Of a DNA stretch of 64,000 nucleotides, positions 9,590 to 21,557 are shown one piece after another. A program made the translations under genes and the position numbers. The notes below the pieces were generated by a model that did no database searches, was not told the origin of the DNA, and saw only the letters and a program-made list of their open reading frames with translations. Source of the stretch: Leucaena leucocephala (taxonomy: Eukaryota; Streptophyta; Magnoliopsida; Fabales; Fabaceae); assembly GCA_037074615.1 (NCBI GenBank), contig CM073542.1, forward strand, positions 19,918,001 to 19,982,000. Direction: 5' to 3'. Every line of letters begins with the position of its first letter. Positions within the stretch are counted from its first letter, which is position 1.

Positions 9590-12150
9590 TTTAATAGCTC
9601 AGTCGGTGTAACATTTGAGGATGATAGTTGATAGAGTGAAAGTAATAGAAGTTGACATAAATATTATTTTGGGTAGATTGAAGCAAGTAATTGGACGAAA
9701 GTTACAATTTCTTCCTAACCAGTTTGTTATAAAGCTAGCATACAGATATCCTACACGCATAAATCCACCATAATACCAAGCATGCAATTTGGAAGATGAT
9801 TCAGATATAAAACAAATGTGGTAAGTGATTGGAAGATTTTCAACCCAATTGACATGTGCAGAGTTGTATGCCAACATATGTGATTTACTAGAGATGGCCA
9901 TGTTGAATCACAACCAATAAATAATTATGTTGGAAATACGCTCCCATCAAGTAGCAATGAGGTCAACCTTGTGGAACAAGGATCCATGTTTAGAGATGAC
10001 ATGGAAAATTTCCAACCATTTCAACCTCCCTCGTATGGTGGTAACAATGGATCATCATGTTCATTTCCTCAAATAGAAGACATCATGGATGAAATTGAGG
10101 ATAAGGATAAATATGATTCTTATTTAAATGTTGGTAGTGGCAATGACAATGACGTCAACAACAATGAGTATGACGAGCACAATGAGCTTGCAACTGCTTT
10201 CTTATCACATACTCATGCTGAGTCAATGATAATATCTTATCACAGTGAATTTGAACAAATTCTAAATGTTAGTGATAATGAAGAGTTATCGATTGCAAAG
10301 ATGTCTAGCAGTATTCGAGTTCTAAAATGTGCAATCAAGCTATAATTTGAGTTCATCACATATTTAAGGTCTATTATTCATGTAGAAAATATAAAGAATA
10401 TCGATGTATTAACTATGGAGAAAATTTCCATTGGAGAGTTCGAGCTTGCAAGAAGGAAAATAGAAACTTTTGGGAGATAACAAATATGAGGGGCCTCACA
10501 CATTCTTGAGTACATCATTAACTCAAGACCATACAAAGTTGGATGCTAATGTTAAATCATCTTGTATTGTGACAATAGTAACCGACAAACTAGATATAAA
10601 AGTGTCACATATCATCAAGAGGATGCAATCCATGTTTGGATATAATATGCCATATAGGAAAGCATAGAAGGCAAAATAATTAGTAGTTACCATTGCTTTT
10701 GAAAATTGGGAGACCTCATATTCCTTACTACCAAGGTGGTTAGCTACAGTTCAACACTTCATGCCTTTGTCATGCGTACAATTTTCAAATAAATAGTTCT
10801 CTCAAGAGAATACAAATGGTTAACATGTTGAAAGTTTCATCTTATTTTTTTGACATTCAAGCCATGCATAGATGCATTTTTGCACCTAAAGCCTATTATA
10901 CAAGTTGATGAACATTCTTATATGGAAAATATAAGGCCACGGTGCTTATGGCCATATCACAAGATGGTGATTGGAATGTTGTACTACTTGCATTGCTATA
11001 GTTGAAAGGAAGACAAGATCTATTTAGGAGTGGTTCTTATACCTCATTTGCCACTATGTCATAAAAGATTGAATGGATATTTGCTTAATTTCATATAGGC
11101 ATTGCTCAATTTTAGCTGCTGTCGTAAACCCCCAGGTTGGATGGCAACCACCACATGCATATCATATTTTTTGTCTAAGGCACATGGTTTCAAATCTTCA
11201 CAAAGCACATGGAACAAATTGGTTGAAAGAGAAGTTTATAAATATCGGTGGGATTCCTTGTAATTTTTATGATCTTATAATTATATGATTCTATAAACAT
11301 TTATAACAAGCTAGTACTTATCTGTAGGGTATGCCTATAAATGTTATGTTGTTGACCAACAACTAATAGAGATATCATTGCATCATACAGTTGCAACTAT
11401 ATGGATTCACATCATCCCAAAAGATAAATGGTCACATGCATATGACTTTGAAGGTCGACGCTTCAGGCACTTGACAACCAACCTTGTAGAGTGCATGACT
11501 AATGTATTTAAAGGTGTTTGAAGTCTACTGATAATTGGTTTAGTCAAGGCAACCATGTATAAAGTCAATAATTATTCTGTGAAACGTACCCAACAAGTTC
11601 ATCACAAATTGTGATTGGTCCATTGTTATATGAGACACCAACAAATAAGTTGGACAATGTAACACAAACTGTATCTGCGTGTGTTGTTCGGGAGTTTGAT
11701 AGAATATCAACATCGTTCAAGGTTGTCAAGCAGTACAATGTTCCATGTTGTCAATTTTATTTGTGTTGCAAGGTTAACTTGGTTGACAAAAAATGTGATT
11801 GTGGAGAGTTTCAAGTGAAAAAGTATCTGAGTATGCACTCTATTGCTACTTGTGCACGAGTAGGCATAGATCATTTACAATATGTAGATCATGTTTTTTT
11901 AAATTGGAAACAATGTAAATGGCTTATAATAATGAGTTCTAACCAATTGGATATAAGACCTACTGGCCACAAATTGATTGTCTTACTCTAATGCATGACC
12001 CATCAATGATTCGAGAAAACGATCATCCTCGCTCAAGTCATATATGTAATGAGACGGATTATACCATACCTAATCAACCAAACAAGTGCATATTATGTTG
12101 ACAAATTGGTCATAATCACTATACTTGTCCACAAAGTTTGCCTTTTATAG
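9590..12150 (+). pseudogene. MuDR-like (MULE) transposase relic
   Basis: Pieces of a MULE transposase appear in the correct order but in shifting frames with stops. They are an N-terminal PB1-like segment (FVIKLAYRYP near 9730), an acidic linker (open frame 9971-10345), a VSHIIKRMQSMF...MPYRKA segment (10560-10667), and a catalytic-region relic around 10860-11290. The last includes LISYRHCSILAAVVNPQVGW and QPPHAYHIFCLRHM, which match the MULE block D-R-H-x-x-I...NPxxGW...YHxFCxRH. A SWIM-type zinc finger relic follows (KKCDCGEFQV...SMHSIATC near 11790-11850; the Cys expected before the His pair is lost). A CCHC knuckle relic comes last (KCILC stop QIGHNHYTCP near 12090-12140). Multiple frameshifts and stops make it inactive. 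A plant mobile domain relic follows on the same strand. Confidence 0.85.
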
Positions 12151-12439
12151 AATAAATGATGTATTTTTCTAAGAAAATCTTATGATTCATGAAGATGAAA
12201 TTACAATTGGTTTCATTTACATATTATTTGGACATTTTTTCTTTAACTTATGCTAATAAATTTTAAAATGACACAATATCCATAAAAGGTCATTAACCCT
12301 GGCCTAAACGATAACACCCTTTTGTACTTGCAACCTCAACATATTTCAGAGCATGTGTGGAATAACAATGTAAGTAATATTTATTGACTATAAATTATAA
12401 ATTCTATGCTATGATACTAAGCTTTTTTTGTTTCCATTG

Positions 12440-14286
12440 TAGGTTAACATGTTCTTACATACTAGATGAGTTATGTATACTAATTAAATGATTGACCCAC
12501 CTTATCAAATAATTAAATATCTTATATTATCTAGATTTTATAGGGTTGCTCGCGCAAGATAATTTGATTATGATTGATGCTTAGTCTCAGCACTTGTCGA
12601 GAGGTGGCATCCTGAGACACATACTTTTCACACTAAACATGGAGAGTGCACTATAATATTATAGGATGTAGCTATACAATTGGGCCTTCCATATGAAGGA
12701 ATGATTGTCATTGGGCAAATTGACTTTAATTGGCTAGAGGTTTGTGAATGGCTTTTTGGGTATTAGACCACCTACAGATAGAATATATGGCCAATGACTA
12801 CTTATAAGTTGGTTGGCGAAAGAGAACTTTGATCACCTACCCAATAAGGTGTACTTAATATACCTTCCACTACTTTATAATCTTGAAGAAGCTGAAAATT
12901 TTAGCTGGGGATCGATAATTTTGGCTCACTTAAACAGGGAATTATGTAATGCCACTAACCCAATGGAGGACAGGATTGGAGGATACCTATCATTATTACT
13001 TTTGTGCGCATGGGATCGCTTCCCTGCACTAGTACCACAATGAAAAAATGTTAGACAAAACCTTCGTCCAATTGACATAACTTTGCTTCAGTATAGGAGT
13101 TTTCTAGATAAAATGATGGATGATGACATAATTTGGCAGCCATATGAATCTCCTGAAGTGCGCCAATTGATTCCAGATTATTTCTTGGCAAATTGTGAAA
13201 TTTGGCTTGCTACTGTTCCTCTAATATGTTTTAATATTATAGAATGGATCGCCTTGATCGTGTACTAAGGCAGTTTGGTCGTCAGCAACCAATTCCTATT
13301 GCAGTTGTTCATTTGGGGAATTACCACAAAATGCAACTATGGGGCAGAACAACAATGAATTGGGTTGACCAATACTCAACATTTATTTAAGCATGTGATA
13401 GATAGTCAGATGCTATTGTTAATGCTCCTGTGGCACTTGGTGAACTTGATCAAACATCTCAATACATGCAATGGTACTAGAGACATACAAGACGATGGAT
13501 CCAACATATTAGAAGTGATACTGGCTATGCGGTAAGCTTTTCACCTTTTTTCCACCAATAGCAAAAAAAAAATCTGTATACAAGAAGTGTTATAACCCAG
13601 TGCTTTGTTCTTTATTTCAATATAACATAGTAGAGGAGTTATACATGCTAACAATTAGTTCTTGTTCATTATGCTCTAGTTGCACTAATTATCGAGGCAA
13701 GGTTTCTCAAGACTAACGAAAAATATCTTACTTGCAGTTAAAGAGCAACAATTTAACATGAACTCTCAACCTATTCTACCAACAATTCATTTGCCCCGAT
13801 CACAAATTTCTTGAGATAGACCGTGTAGGTGATGTGGCGATTACTTGTCTAACCAATTACCAATTGAAAATGAAAATATAAGGGAACAAGAGCCTCCATT
13901 TTTTAGGCAACCTCATTACATCTCAGTCTCTTCATCCTCTTTCACCTTTCCCAATCCTACATAACTTGAGCCTCATTACATGTCACCCTCATTATCATCC
14001 CCTTCCAACTCACCTACTCTTGCTCAATTTCAATCATTCACATCTTTATTAGAAGATCCCACGTTCTTTTCAGCCGAATACAATGCTTATACTTTTGAGC
14101 ATGGTAGACCATTAAATGAAGCATTTGTCAATCCTCGACAATCGAGTTATTTAAATGGATAAATTTTATTTGATTTAAATATACAAATAAATGAGACACT
14201 TGAATATCAAGAAGTTGCCATATAATAACAACAATCACAGTGTATGAGGAAGAGAACAAGATGTAATATTGGAAGTCACTATTAGT
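12440..14286 (+). pseudogene. Plant mobile domain (PMD, aminotransferase-like) gene relic
   Basis: Pieces recognisable as the PMD fold occur in order: LVSALVERWHPETHTFH (about 12570-12640), VAIQLGLPYEGMIV (about 12668), FSWGSIILAHLNRELC (about 12900) with GGYLSLLLLCAWDRFPA, an IWQPYESPEV segment (about 13130), RLDRVLRQFGRQQPIP (about 13250) and QYMQWY. A basic tail MRKRTRCNIGSHY ends at a TAG near 14286. Stops and frameshifts separate the pieces. PMD genes are known both as host genes (MAIN/MAIL) and as passengers of transposons, including Mutator-like ones. The same-strand position right after the MULE transposase points to one original element. Its terminal repeats were not found. Confidence 0.8.
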
Positions 14287-14529
14287 AAGGTAAATCAATT
14301 TTTATTTTTCATTCATATAAACTTAATCATTATTTATTATTAAATTTTAATAAAAATTTATCCATTGCTTATTTTTTCATTTTAAATTAATCAATAATAA
14401 CAACTTATCCTAATCCCATATAAATAAGTATTACCATGTAATTATTAACATTTTCATCCAATTATTTAGTCAAGATTTTTCAATCAAATGTTAAATCATT
14501 ATTCAAATCATAGCATTGACAGAAGTGGT

Positions 14530-14725
14530 GGTGAAGAAGTTATTCTTTAGAAGCTGTTCTTTAGGTGATGAACTTTAGAAATTGTTCACCAAAAGAACAA
14601 CTTTAATTCAATTCATCTACACAACGTTATACGTCATTGAAGAAATCGTTCTTGAAAGCATGAATTAGAAATCGTTCACCAACGAAAGCATGAATTTTAG
14701 AAATCGTTCACTTGGAGAACTGCAG
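14530..14725. repeat. Short direct repeats (TTAGAAATCGTTCACC type)
   Basis: TTTAGAAATTGTTCACC, TTAGAAATCGTTCACC and TTTTAGAAATCGTTCACT recur with an intervening GAAAGCATGAATT. There are about four imperfect units. No gene. Confidence 0.6.
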
Positions 14726-14879
14726 CATTTTGGTAAATTCCTTACACGGGATAGCATTTAAGTAATTTTTTTCTGTTTATAGCATATTGATAAAAAAAAG
14801 CCCAGAATGTTTAAGAAAACCAGCTGGCAATTTGTAGCTCGAAACAGGAATCTTTTGAGAGAATATTTCTACAGTATTT

Positions 14880-15362
14880 ATATAGTTTAAAACTAAACTT
14901 TTAAATAAACTAGTTAGAGTAATTTATGAAATAGTAAAAGAGTTTATGGATTGACTAATTACTATATTATTCTTACTTTTTTTTACACAATTTCTCATAT
15001 CTCTTTTACACCATATCTCCTCTCTCCTTTCTTTTATACACCATCTCTCATCTTTTTTTTCTTTTCTACACCCTCTATCTTCTTCCCTCTCCTCTATACA
15101 CCATCCCTCATCTCTCATATTTCTTCTACACTATCTCTTCTCTCTCTTCTACACCCTCTCTCCTCTCTTATCTATTATTTTTCCTCTCTCCTATATTTAA
15201 TAATCATACCCATTTTTGTAATTTACTAATAATAAAAATACTTCTAAAAATAATTATTCAAACACTTATTTATTCAAAATTATTTTTTTATAAACTTTTC
15301 TCGAAAAATCATTTTTTAAAAACTATCTAAAAATCATATTTTAAAATCTTATCCAAACAGCT
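14880..15362 (-). mobile_element. MITE-like element, copy 1 (CT-rich core)
   Basis: Its reverse complement matches 52385-52888. Shared blocks are GTTTGGATAAGATTTTA at the end, AGTGTTTGNATA, TATTTTTATTATT, ATGATTATTAAATATAGGAG, the GA-rich core with repeated GTGTAGAAGA-type units, and the AGTTTTAAACTA arm. The open frames on both strands (14951-15229 plus, 14924-15118 minus) are by-products of the pyrimidine/purine core. The left end is diverged or truncated compared with the other copy. Confidence 0.7.
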
Positions 15363-15645
15363 TTATATCATGCCCTATATCAACATCCAGTTAGTATCTC
15401 CAACAAGCAAGAAAATCTGCAGTACGATTAACTTCTATGGATATAAGATTGAAAGTAATAATATAATCTCACAGGAGGAGATTGCGAATTTCTCTAATCT
15501 AGTTATTAAGCGAGTTTGGGAATGTTCACTGTTGATAAGGCGAAGGGCTCCAACAATAAGAGTAACCGTTACACGAAAAACAAGAATTATAGTACCCTAT
15601 GGTAGGCTTCAAATTTGGAGGAACTGATTCTCATATTCATTCACT
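15363..15645. other. 3' flank of PPR gene
   Basis: Short spacer with an 85-codon open frame (15370-15627, plus) that shows no family features; likely chance. It would contain the PPR transcript's 3' end on the minus strand. Confidence 0.3.
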
Positions 15646-18321
15646 CTACCAATAATCCTTACAAGAACAAAGTCCACCTTTGAAATGGTGGAAGCAACTC
15701 GAATCATTTACATATATTTCACACCCATATGCCTGCGATATGTATTTAGCTGTTCTATGACAATCCCTACACATTCTCAAACTTTTCACTATCCGGATTA
15801 CCTTATTTGTATGATGATGAGAATCTATCAAAGAAAATGCAAATGCTAGTTTTTCACTATGTACAACACGAATGCCCTCCTCCTCCTCCTCCTCTTCTTC
15901 CTCAATCCAAACCCCATTTTCAGAACCAGGTTTCTTCATCTTTAAAGCCACCCTTTCAACCCAAGAATGAAGCTTTTCCGAGAATGGTTCAGACCTATAA
16001 CCAGTAACAAACGTATGAACCATGTTTTTTGTTTCAATCCAGCACTTCCCAACAGGTTTCTCAGACTTTGTCAATTTTAGAGCTTCCCAGTTTTTCCCAC
16101 ATAAAGAATATGCCTGTGAAAGTAAATGGCGAATTACATTGTTTCCAGGTTCCAATGTAAGCAGATGTTCCCCTGCAAGAGTTGCCAATCCAAAATTTTT
16201 GTGAAATCTACAGGCAGTAAGCACTGCAGCCCATACCGATGAGTTAGGATCAATCGGCATATTTCTTATGAACTCCATAGCTTCTGCAAGCTTACCTGAA
16301 CGTCCAAGTAAATGAACTACAGCAGTATAATGTTCTAGACCTGGTCTAATCCGATACTCTTCAGTGATGCTAGAGAAAGCGCTCTTCCCCTCATTCACCA
16401 TTTCTGCAAGACTGTAAGCTAAGATGATACTTGCAAAAGTACCTCTACTAGGTTGCAATCCTTCCTCCTTCATACGATGAACGAGTTGAAGCGCCGAATC
16501 AGATTGACCGTGTAAAACATAGCCTGCAATTAGGGAGTTCCAGCTGATGATGTCTTTTGATGTCATACCTTCAAAAATGGTTCTTGAATATGTTATATAC
16601 CCTGACTTGGCGTAAGTGGCAATTAACGAATTTGATACAGAGATCTCAGATATTAAATTTCGACGCAGGGCAACACAATGAATCTCTTTCGCTTTCTTTC
16701 CTGCAACTAAATTAGCACAGGCATTGAGAACACTCAGTATGGTAACTGAGTTTGGAGTGACATGGGAAATCTGCATCTGCCGAAATATCCACAAGGCCTT
16801 ATCCTTCTGTCCACTTTGCAGGTAACCGGAAATTAGAGAATTCCATGATGCAGTATTTCGCTTGATGTTCCCATCCTTCTCAATTCTTTGGAAAAGATCC
16901 AACGCCCGGTCTTCGTCGCCATTTTGTATATATCCTGTGATCATTATGTTCCATGTGACAATATTAGGTGATACTTCAGATTCCTGCATTCTCATAAATA
17001 ATTCATGGGCTTTGCTACAATAACCAGATTGATAATATCCTCCAATAATTGTGTTCCAAGAGTATACATCTCTTTCTAACATCATATCGAAAACGCGCTG
17101 AGCAGCTTCCAGATTCCCACACTTTGAGTACATATCAATAAGAGAATTCGCAACTGGTAAATTGTCGATCAAACTCATCTTAACAGCCACAGAATGGATT
17201 TCCAATCCCATATTTAGCGATTTCAAGTTTGCACATGCTGAGATTGCACTAGCTATTGTAATATCAGTAGGTTCTATCCCTGCTATGGACATCCTTTTTA
17301 ACAATTCAAATGCTTGATTTAGCAGGCCGTTCTGAGCAAACCCCGAAATCATTGAAGTCCAAGTATATACATCTGCTTTGATACCAATACTCTCCATCTC
17401 CCTCATTAGTTCCATGGCAGAATCACAACGCCCAACCTCATTATAACTTGCAATTAATACGTTCCAAATTACTAAACCAGGCACTATTCCCTCCTCATGC
17501 ATTGCATCAAAATATGCACGAGCTTGTTCAATCTCACCCCTCTGGCAATACCCGCTTATTATAGCGTTCCAAGTCACCATATCCCTCCCATCCATATTGG
17601 TGAAAAACTTCTCTGCACTATTCATATCCCCACTCTTAGCATACACAGTCAGAATTGAATTATTCACACGCATAGAATCTCTCATCCCACATTTAATAGC
17701 AAGAGAATGTATCACCTTCCCTGTCTCAAAATCACCATACTTTCCACACGCCTGCATAATCTTCGGAATCAAGAACTGATCAGGCAAAAATCCATCCTCC
17801 GTCATACGATAAAAGAGCTCTATAACTTCCTTCCAACTCCGCCCTCTTGAGCTAGCACCAATCATGGCCGACCAAGCATACAAATTTCTCTCACGCATTT
17901 TATCAAACACCTTCCGAGCCTCTTCCAAATGCCCACATTTTGCATACATGCTGACCAGCTTGGTCTCAACAAAGGAGTCCACGTCCTCCACCAAACCAAT
18001 CCGAGCATGCAATTCACGACCCATCCCAATGCATTCTTGGTCAATACATGACTGTAGCAAATTAATGTAGGTTTTGGGTCTGACAGAGGATCCTTGTTGA
18101 GCGAGAGAGTCAAGAATTTTCACAGCTTCGCTCAAGGGACCTTCCACGCAGAGTTTATCCAAGCGGTGGGCATCGACTAATTTCGAATTTTTGGTGAAAG
18201 AGACTCTGGAGATGGGTTTGATTTTCTTGGGGTGGAATTCGAGTTGAGTGCCATACGCACTGTATGAAGGGGTTAAAGACGGCGGGTTTGATTTGCTGAA
18301 TATGATGAGGTTCTTCTCCAT
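15646..18321 (-). CDS. PLS-class pentatricopeptide repeat protein with DYW domain
   Basis: Single-exon gene of 891 residues. The Met at 18321 (MEKNLIIF) is chosen over an in-frame Met at 18429 because the family counterpart I recall (Arabidopsis At1g19720) also begins MEK. About 18 PPR units of P, L and S type run from roughly residue 70 to 690 (e.g. VTWNAIISGYCQRGE, VYTWTSMISGFAQNG, ASWNSLISGYLQSG). An E/E+ region follows, then a C-terminal DYW deaminase domain at about 821-891. Deaminase motif residues are visible: HSE at 821-823, CRDCH at 851-855, HH at 878-879, CSC at 885-887 and the final KDYW. Family role: site-specific C-to-U RNA editing in plastids or mitochondria; the target site cannot be read from here. 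A run of nine Glu (807-815), encoded by GAG/GAA repeats, precedes HSE. Confidence 0.95.
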   Translation of the reverse strand: MEKNLIIFSKSNPPSLTPSYSAYGTQLEFHPKKIKPISRVSFTKNSKLVDAHRLDKLCVEGPLSEAVKILDSLAQQGSSVRPKTYINLLQSCIDQECIGMGRELHARIGLVEDVDSFVETKLVSMYAKCGHLEEARKVFDKMRERNLYAWSAMIGASSRGRSWKEVIELFYRMTEDGFLPDQFLIPKIMQACGKYGDFETGKVIHSLAIKCGMRDSMRVNNSILTVYAKSGDMNSAEKFFTNMDGRDMVTWNAIISGYCQRGEIEQARAYFDAMHEEGIVPGLVIWNVLIASYNEVGRCDSAMELMREMESIGIKADVYTWTSMISGFAQNGLLNQAFELLKRMSIAGIEPTDITIASAISACANLKSLNMGLEIHSVAVKMSLIDNLPVANSLIDMYSKCGNLEAAQRVFDMMLERDVYSWNTIIGGYYQSGYCSKAHELFMRMQESEVSPNIVTWNIMITGYIQNGDEDRALDLFQRIEKDGNIKRNTASWNSLISGYLQSGQKDKALWIFRQMQISHVTPNSVTILSVLNACANLVAGKKAKEIHCVALRRNLISEISVSNSLIATYAKSGYITYSRTIFEGMTSKDIISWNSLIAGYVLHGQSDSALQLVHRMKEEGLQPSRGTFASIILAYSLAEMVNEGKSAFSSITEEYRIRPGLEHYTAVVHLLGRSGKLAEAMEFIRNMPIDPNSSVWAAVLTACRFHKNFGLATLAGEHLLTLEPGNNVIRHLLSQAYSLCGKNWEALKLTKSEKPVGKCWIETKNMVHTFVTGYRSEPFSEKLHSWVERVALKMKKPGSENGVWIEEEEEEEEEGIRVVHSEKLAFAFSLIDSHHHTNKVIRIVKSLRMCRDCHRTAKYISQAYGCEIYVNDSSCFHHFKGGLCSCKDYW

Positions 18322-18415
18322 TGAAGGATTAGTGTGGAGAGGAATGAACAGAATGAGATCTACAGAAATGGGCGGAGATGAGTGCAGAAGGAAGAAGAAA
18401 GGCCATTTATGGAAA

Positions 18416-18505
18416 TGATCAGTGCCCACTGGATAAGAAGATTCTTGGCACCATGTTCACTGATCACTACTGGATAAGAAGATCCTACAATACAACTGGG
18501 GAAGA
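18416..18505. repeat. 45-bp tandem duplication in PPR 5' region
   Basis: TGATCAGTGCCCACTGGATA at 18416 and TGATCACTACTGGATAAGAA at 18461 are two imperfect copies about 45 bp apart, followed in both by AAGAAGAT. It lies about 100 bp upstream of the PPR start codon. Confidence 0.7.
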
Positions 18506-20763
18506 CTCTAGGCAACATCACGTTTATTTGAAGAAAAAATTAAAAAAATTGGGTTTGTGAAATGGAATTATATATATTTTATTATTGATTCAATATCATA
18601 CTCATAGGGATTTTTAAATTATTTTTTAATATAATTAATATTATACTACCTTCTAATTATATGAGCCATATGGTACAGATTTTTTTTAATTAAATAATTT
18701 ATAAATTAAATATATTAATTTAATAAAAAAATAAATAAAAATATTCATTTAACCTTTTTAATATTTAAAAAACGTTAATAAATTTTTATATTAAAAATGG
18801 CAAAAGTATTAAATATTTTGATAATACATTCTATTATATCTTTAATATAATAGTTAGTTTAGAGATAAATTTAGTCATATATAAATTAAAAATTTAATTC
18901 ATTTTTTCTCACATTATATTTTTTAAATTAATTTATTTAACTTATAAAGTGTTATATAATTTAATATTATATCAAAAAAATTAAAAGATATCATATTATA
19001 TCTTTTATAATTATTTTTTTTATTTTTTAATCTACTAAATTAATTAAATATTTTTATATAAAATATTAGAAATACTTAAATAGAAATTAGCTTAAGAAAT
19101 CTCAACAATATAAGGAGTGTTCAATACACACCACATCCAAAAAAAAATGATAATTTTCATTATACCATTAAAAATAAGGTTAAAGTATACAAATAAACTG
19201 TTCTTAAAAATGCTAACGGACACTATAATCTAACCTTGAGTGTAAAATTACCTATAAACCCTTGACAAAAATATCACATGCAAACGCCCGTTACATTTTA
19301 GTTTGGGGAATCCCTCACTTTTATCTAGTGTTCTTTGACTCGTTATTTTCTCCCGCCTCAACCAATATTAATCTCCCGCCTGCCATGCTCTCTCTTTTAT
19401 CATCTTCAATGATTATTTAAAAAAAAAAAAAAAAAAAGTCCTCAGCCTCTGTCTCTTCACCAGACCCTCTTCTCACTTTCACCGTCTCTTCCACCGGCGA
19501 CCTTTTCATCTTCAACTTGGTCCCAAACCCATGTTGCTGTCTCCAACTTGCTTCCTCTCTTTCCTCCATCGGCCGTCAAGTACTACTCATCGTCTTCACC
19601 TTCGACTGGAACATGGGATAGCTAGAGTGCGACTGATTTGGAGAGGAGATCACTATTCATCATCTTCTTCGTCGATGTCTAGAAAGCAAGAGCTGTGCAC
19701 ACCGTTTGGAGGACAACTGTTGTGCTTCTTCGTCTCGAACAACAGAGAGACCAGAGGAGACCATCACCGTCGACGGTGTTTTCTTCTTCCCGGTCTTTGA
19801 GCAGCCACAACGGAGGAGAGAGAGCTCATCATTGTCGCCATATTTGTCAAAGAAGAGGCAAACTTCTTGCTCATTTTACTAATTATTATGATTTGCTCTT
19901 ATTGATTAAGAATATAGTTCAAATTTTTTGTCGCTGGATTTTGCATTTTGATTGAAAGAGAAACTTGGGTCAACCCACCAACAGGACCGGTTGCACCGAA
20001 TTATCTTAAGGTCATGTTATTAGAAAATAAATATCTCAAAAATACTTATATCATATTCAAATATAAATCTATACGAGATACAATAGAAAATGTAAGGTTA
20101 CCTCTCGCTATTAGCTTAATTGATCTAAAGAGAATTAAGATTCTAATAGAATACTTGTCAAACAAAGAACACTGTCAGATAAACAATAGGTTTTTTCAAT
20201 TGGTGATTAGGCATAGCGATGACAACTTTGTTTTCAACCGTCACCAGTGGGAAATCTTCAGAAACGAGCTGAGAATAGGGTTTCGCTCTAAACTCAGAAA
20301 AGAGATATCATAAAGTGAATTGTTAATTTTACTATCAGAAACTTAACCTTAAATAAACTGAGTTAATAACCACCTTGGATTGGGCCCAATGACTATAGGT
20401 CACACTTAAAAATATTTATTAATTATCCTAATTAATATCTAAATAAATTATAATAAATCATAAATATCTAACACATATTTTTTGGTTTTTTTTTAGTTTA
20501 GAGGCTGTCTTAGACCGGCTGGCCATGGCCCCTCCGAATTTCAATATTATGTTATTAAGTTAATTAATGTTGACCATTTAACAAACACTCGTTACACATG
20601 TTGCATATCGTCTTTTTGCTGTTAGCGTCTTCATTTGCTAGCATGAGGTGTTCTACACGATGAAATGACCACACTTTCTCAATGTTAGAGCCACTCCTCC
20701 TATAGCCAACTCATGCACCATCCTTTACTTTAGTTTATTTTTCTGTCATATTTGTACCTCACT
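18506..20763. other. Spacer, AT-rich then a CT-rich block
   Basis: 18560-19300 is strongly AT-rich without a gene. 19300-19960 is more balanced and pyrimidine-rich, with a 17-A run near 19421. It has two short open frames (19531-19800 and 19695-19955) that match nothing I know. A 121-codon open frame (19948-20313, plus) also shows no recognisable family. The composition suggests decayed transposon or gene sequence, but I cannot name it. Confidence 0.35.
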
Positions 20764-21447
20764 GTATGTTTGGTTTAAGAGAAATAAAAGGGAGGAAAAG
20801 TAAGAGAAGAGATTTTGTCCCTCCCCTCATTTGGCAACTTAAAAACTTAATAGGAGAATGGAATTTTTTTTTAAATTCTCACTCCCATCCTCTTCTAACC
20901 GTCCCCTCTCAAATTGAGAGAGTGTGAAGGGAAGGGATAATATTTTATTATCCCTTCACAATTCTATCCTTATCTTTTCTTCTTCTTTTACTATCATTTT
21001 AGTTCCATCCACACTTCCCACATTGAGCTTGTCATTACCGTCACATTTACCACCCACATCTTGTCATCACAATAATTTGTTTTTGTTCTCCATTGATCAC
21101 CATGAGCTCGAAGCATCACTGTTGCTTGCCCTTCTTCAAATTTTGCTCCATCAATCATCTATAGCTCATCTTTATTATGGTTGCTTCTTGTCAACTTACT
21201 TTTCTCTAAATTCTACTACGTTGATTATCCACATCTCCCTTACTTCTTCTTCTTTGTTGATTTCGTTTTTAATCTCCAGATTCTACTTATAAATATTGAT
21301 ATTTATACAAATTAAATATAATTATAATTATAAAATTATATTTTTGTCTATATATTATATTTTATTAAAATATTCTATAAAATAACATAAAGGTAAATTT
21401 ATCCATATAAAAATATTTTTTCTCTCCTCTAAATTGAACCAAACAAG
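20764..21447. mobile_element. MITE-like element A (TGTTTGGTTYAA ends)
   Basis: The left end reads TGTATGTTTGGTTTAAGAG; the right end in reverse complement reads CTTGTTTGGTTCAATTTAGA. Both ends continue into purine-rich AGGGAGG/GGAGAG tracts. The interior is CT-rich, with a long open frame (20924-21292) that has no family match. Element B alongside has the same kind of ends. Confidence 0.5.
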
Positions 21448-21557
21448 ATAATATTAAAATTCTTCCCCTCCCCTCCCCTACCCTATAATTGGTAGAAGAA
21501 TTTTGGAATAAGGGAAGAGGAGGGGAGAGATTTTGCTCCCCTCCTTCTGTTTGGCTT

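Noticed and set aside
9599..9901. 100-codon open frame on the minus strand
   Set aside because: It is the antisense shadow of the MULE transposase N-terminal relic on the plus strand.
14924..15229. Open frames on both strands in the CT-rich block
   Set aside because: They are by-products of the pyrimidine-rich core of the MITE; the related copy at 52385-52888 shows no conserved frame.
18322..18429. Longer N-terminus for the PPR protein from the Met at 18429
   Set aside because: The extra 36 residues come partly from the 45-bp duplication and do not match the family start, whereas MEKNL does.
19948..20313. 121-codon open frame, plus strand
   Set aside because: No recognisable family, unusual composition and no clear promoter; kept only as a note in the spacer entry.
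20924..21292. 122-codon open frame rich in Leu/Ser
   Set aside because: It lies inside MITE-like element A and has low-complexity composition; no family.
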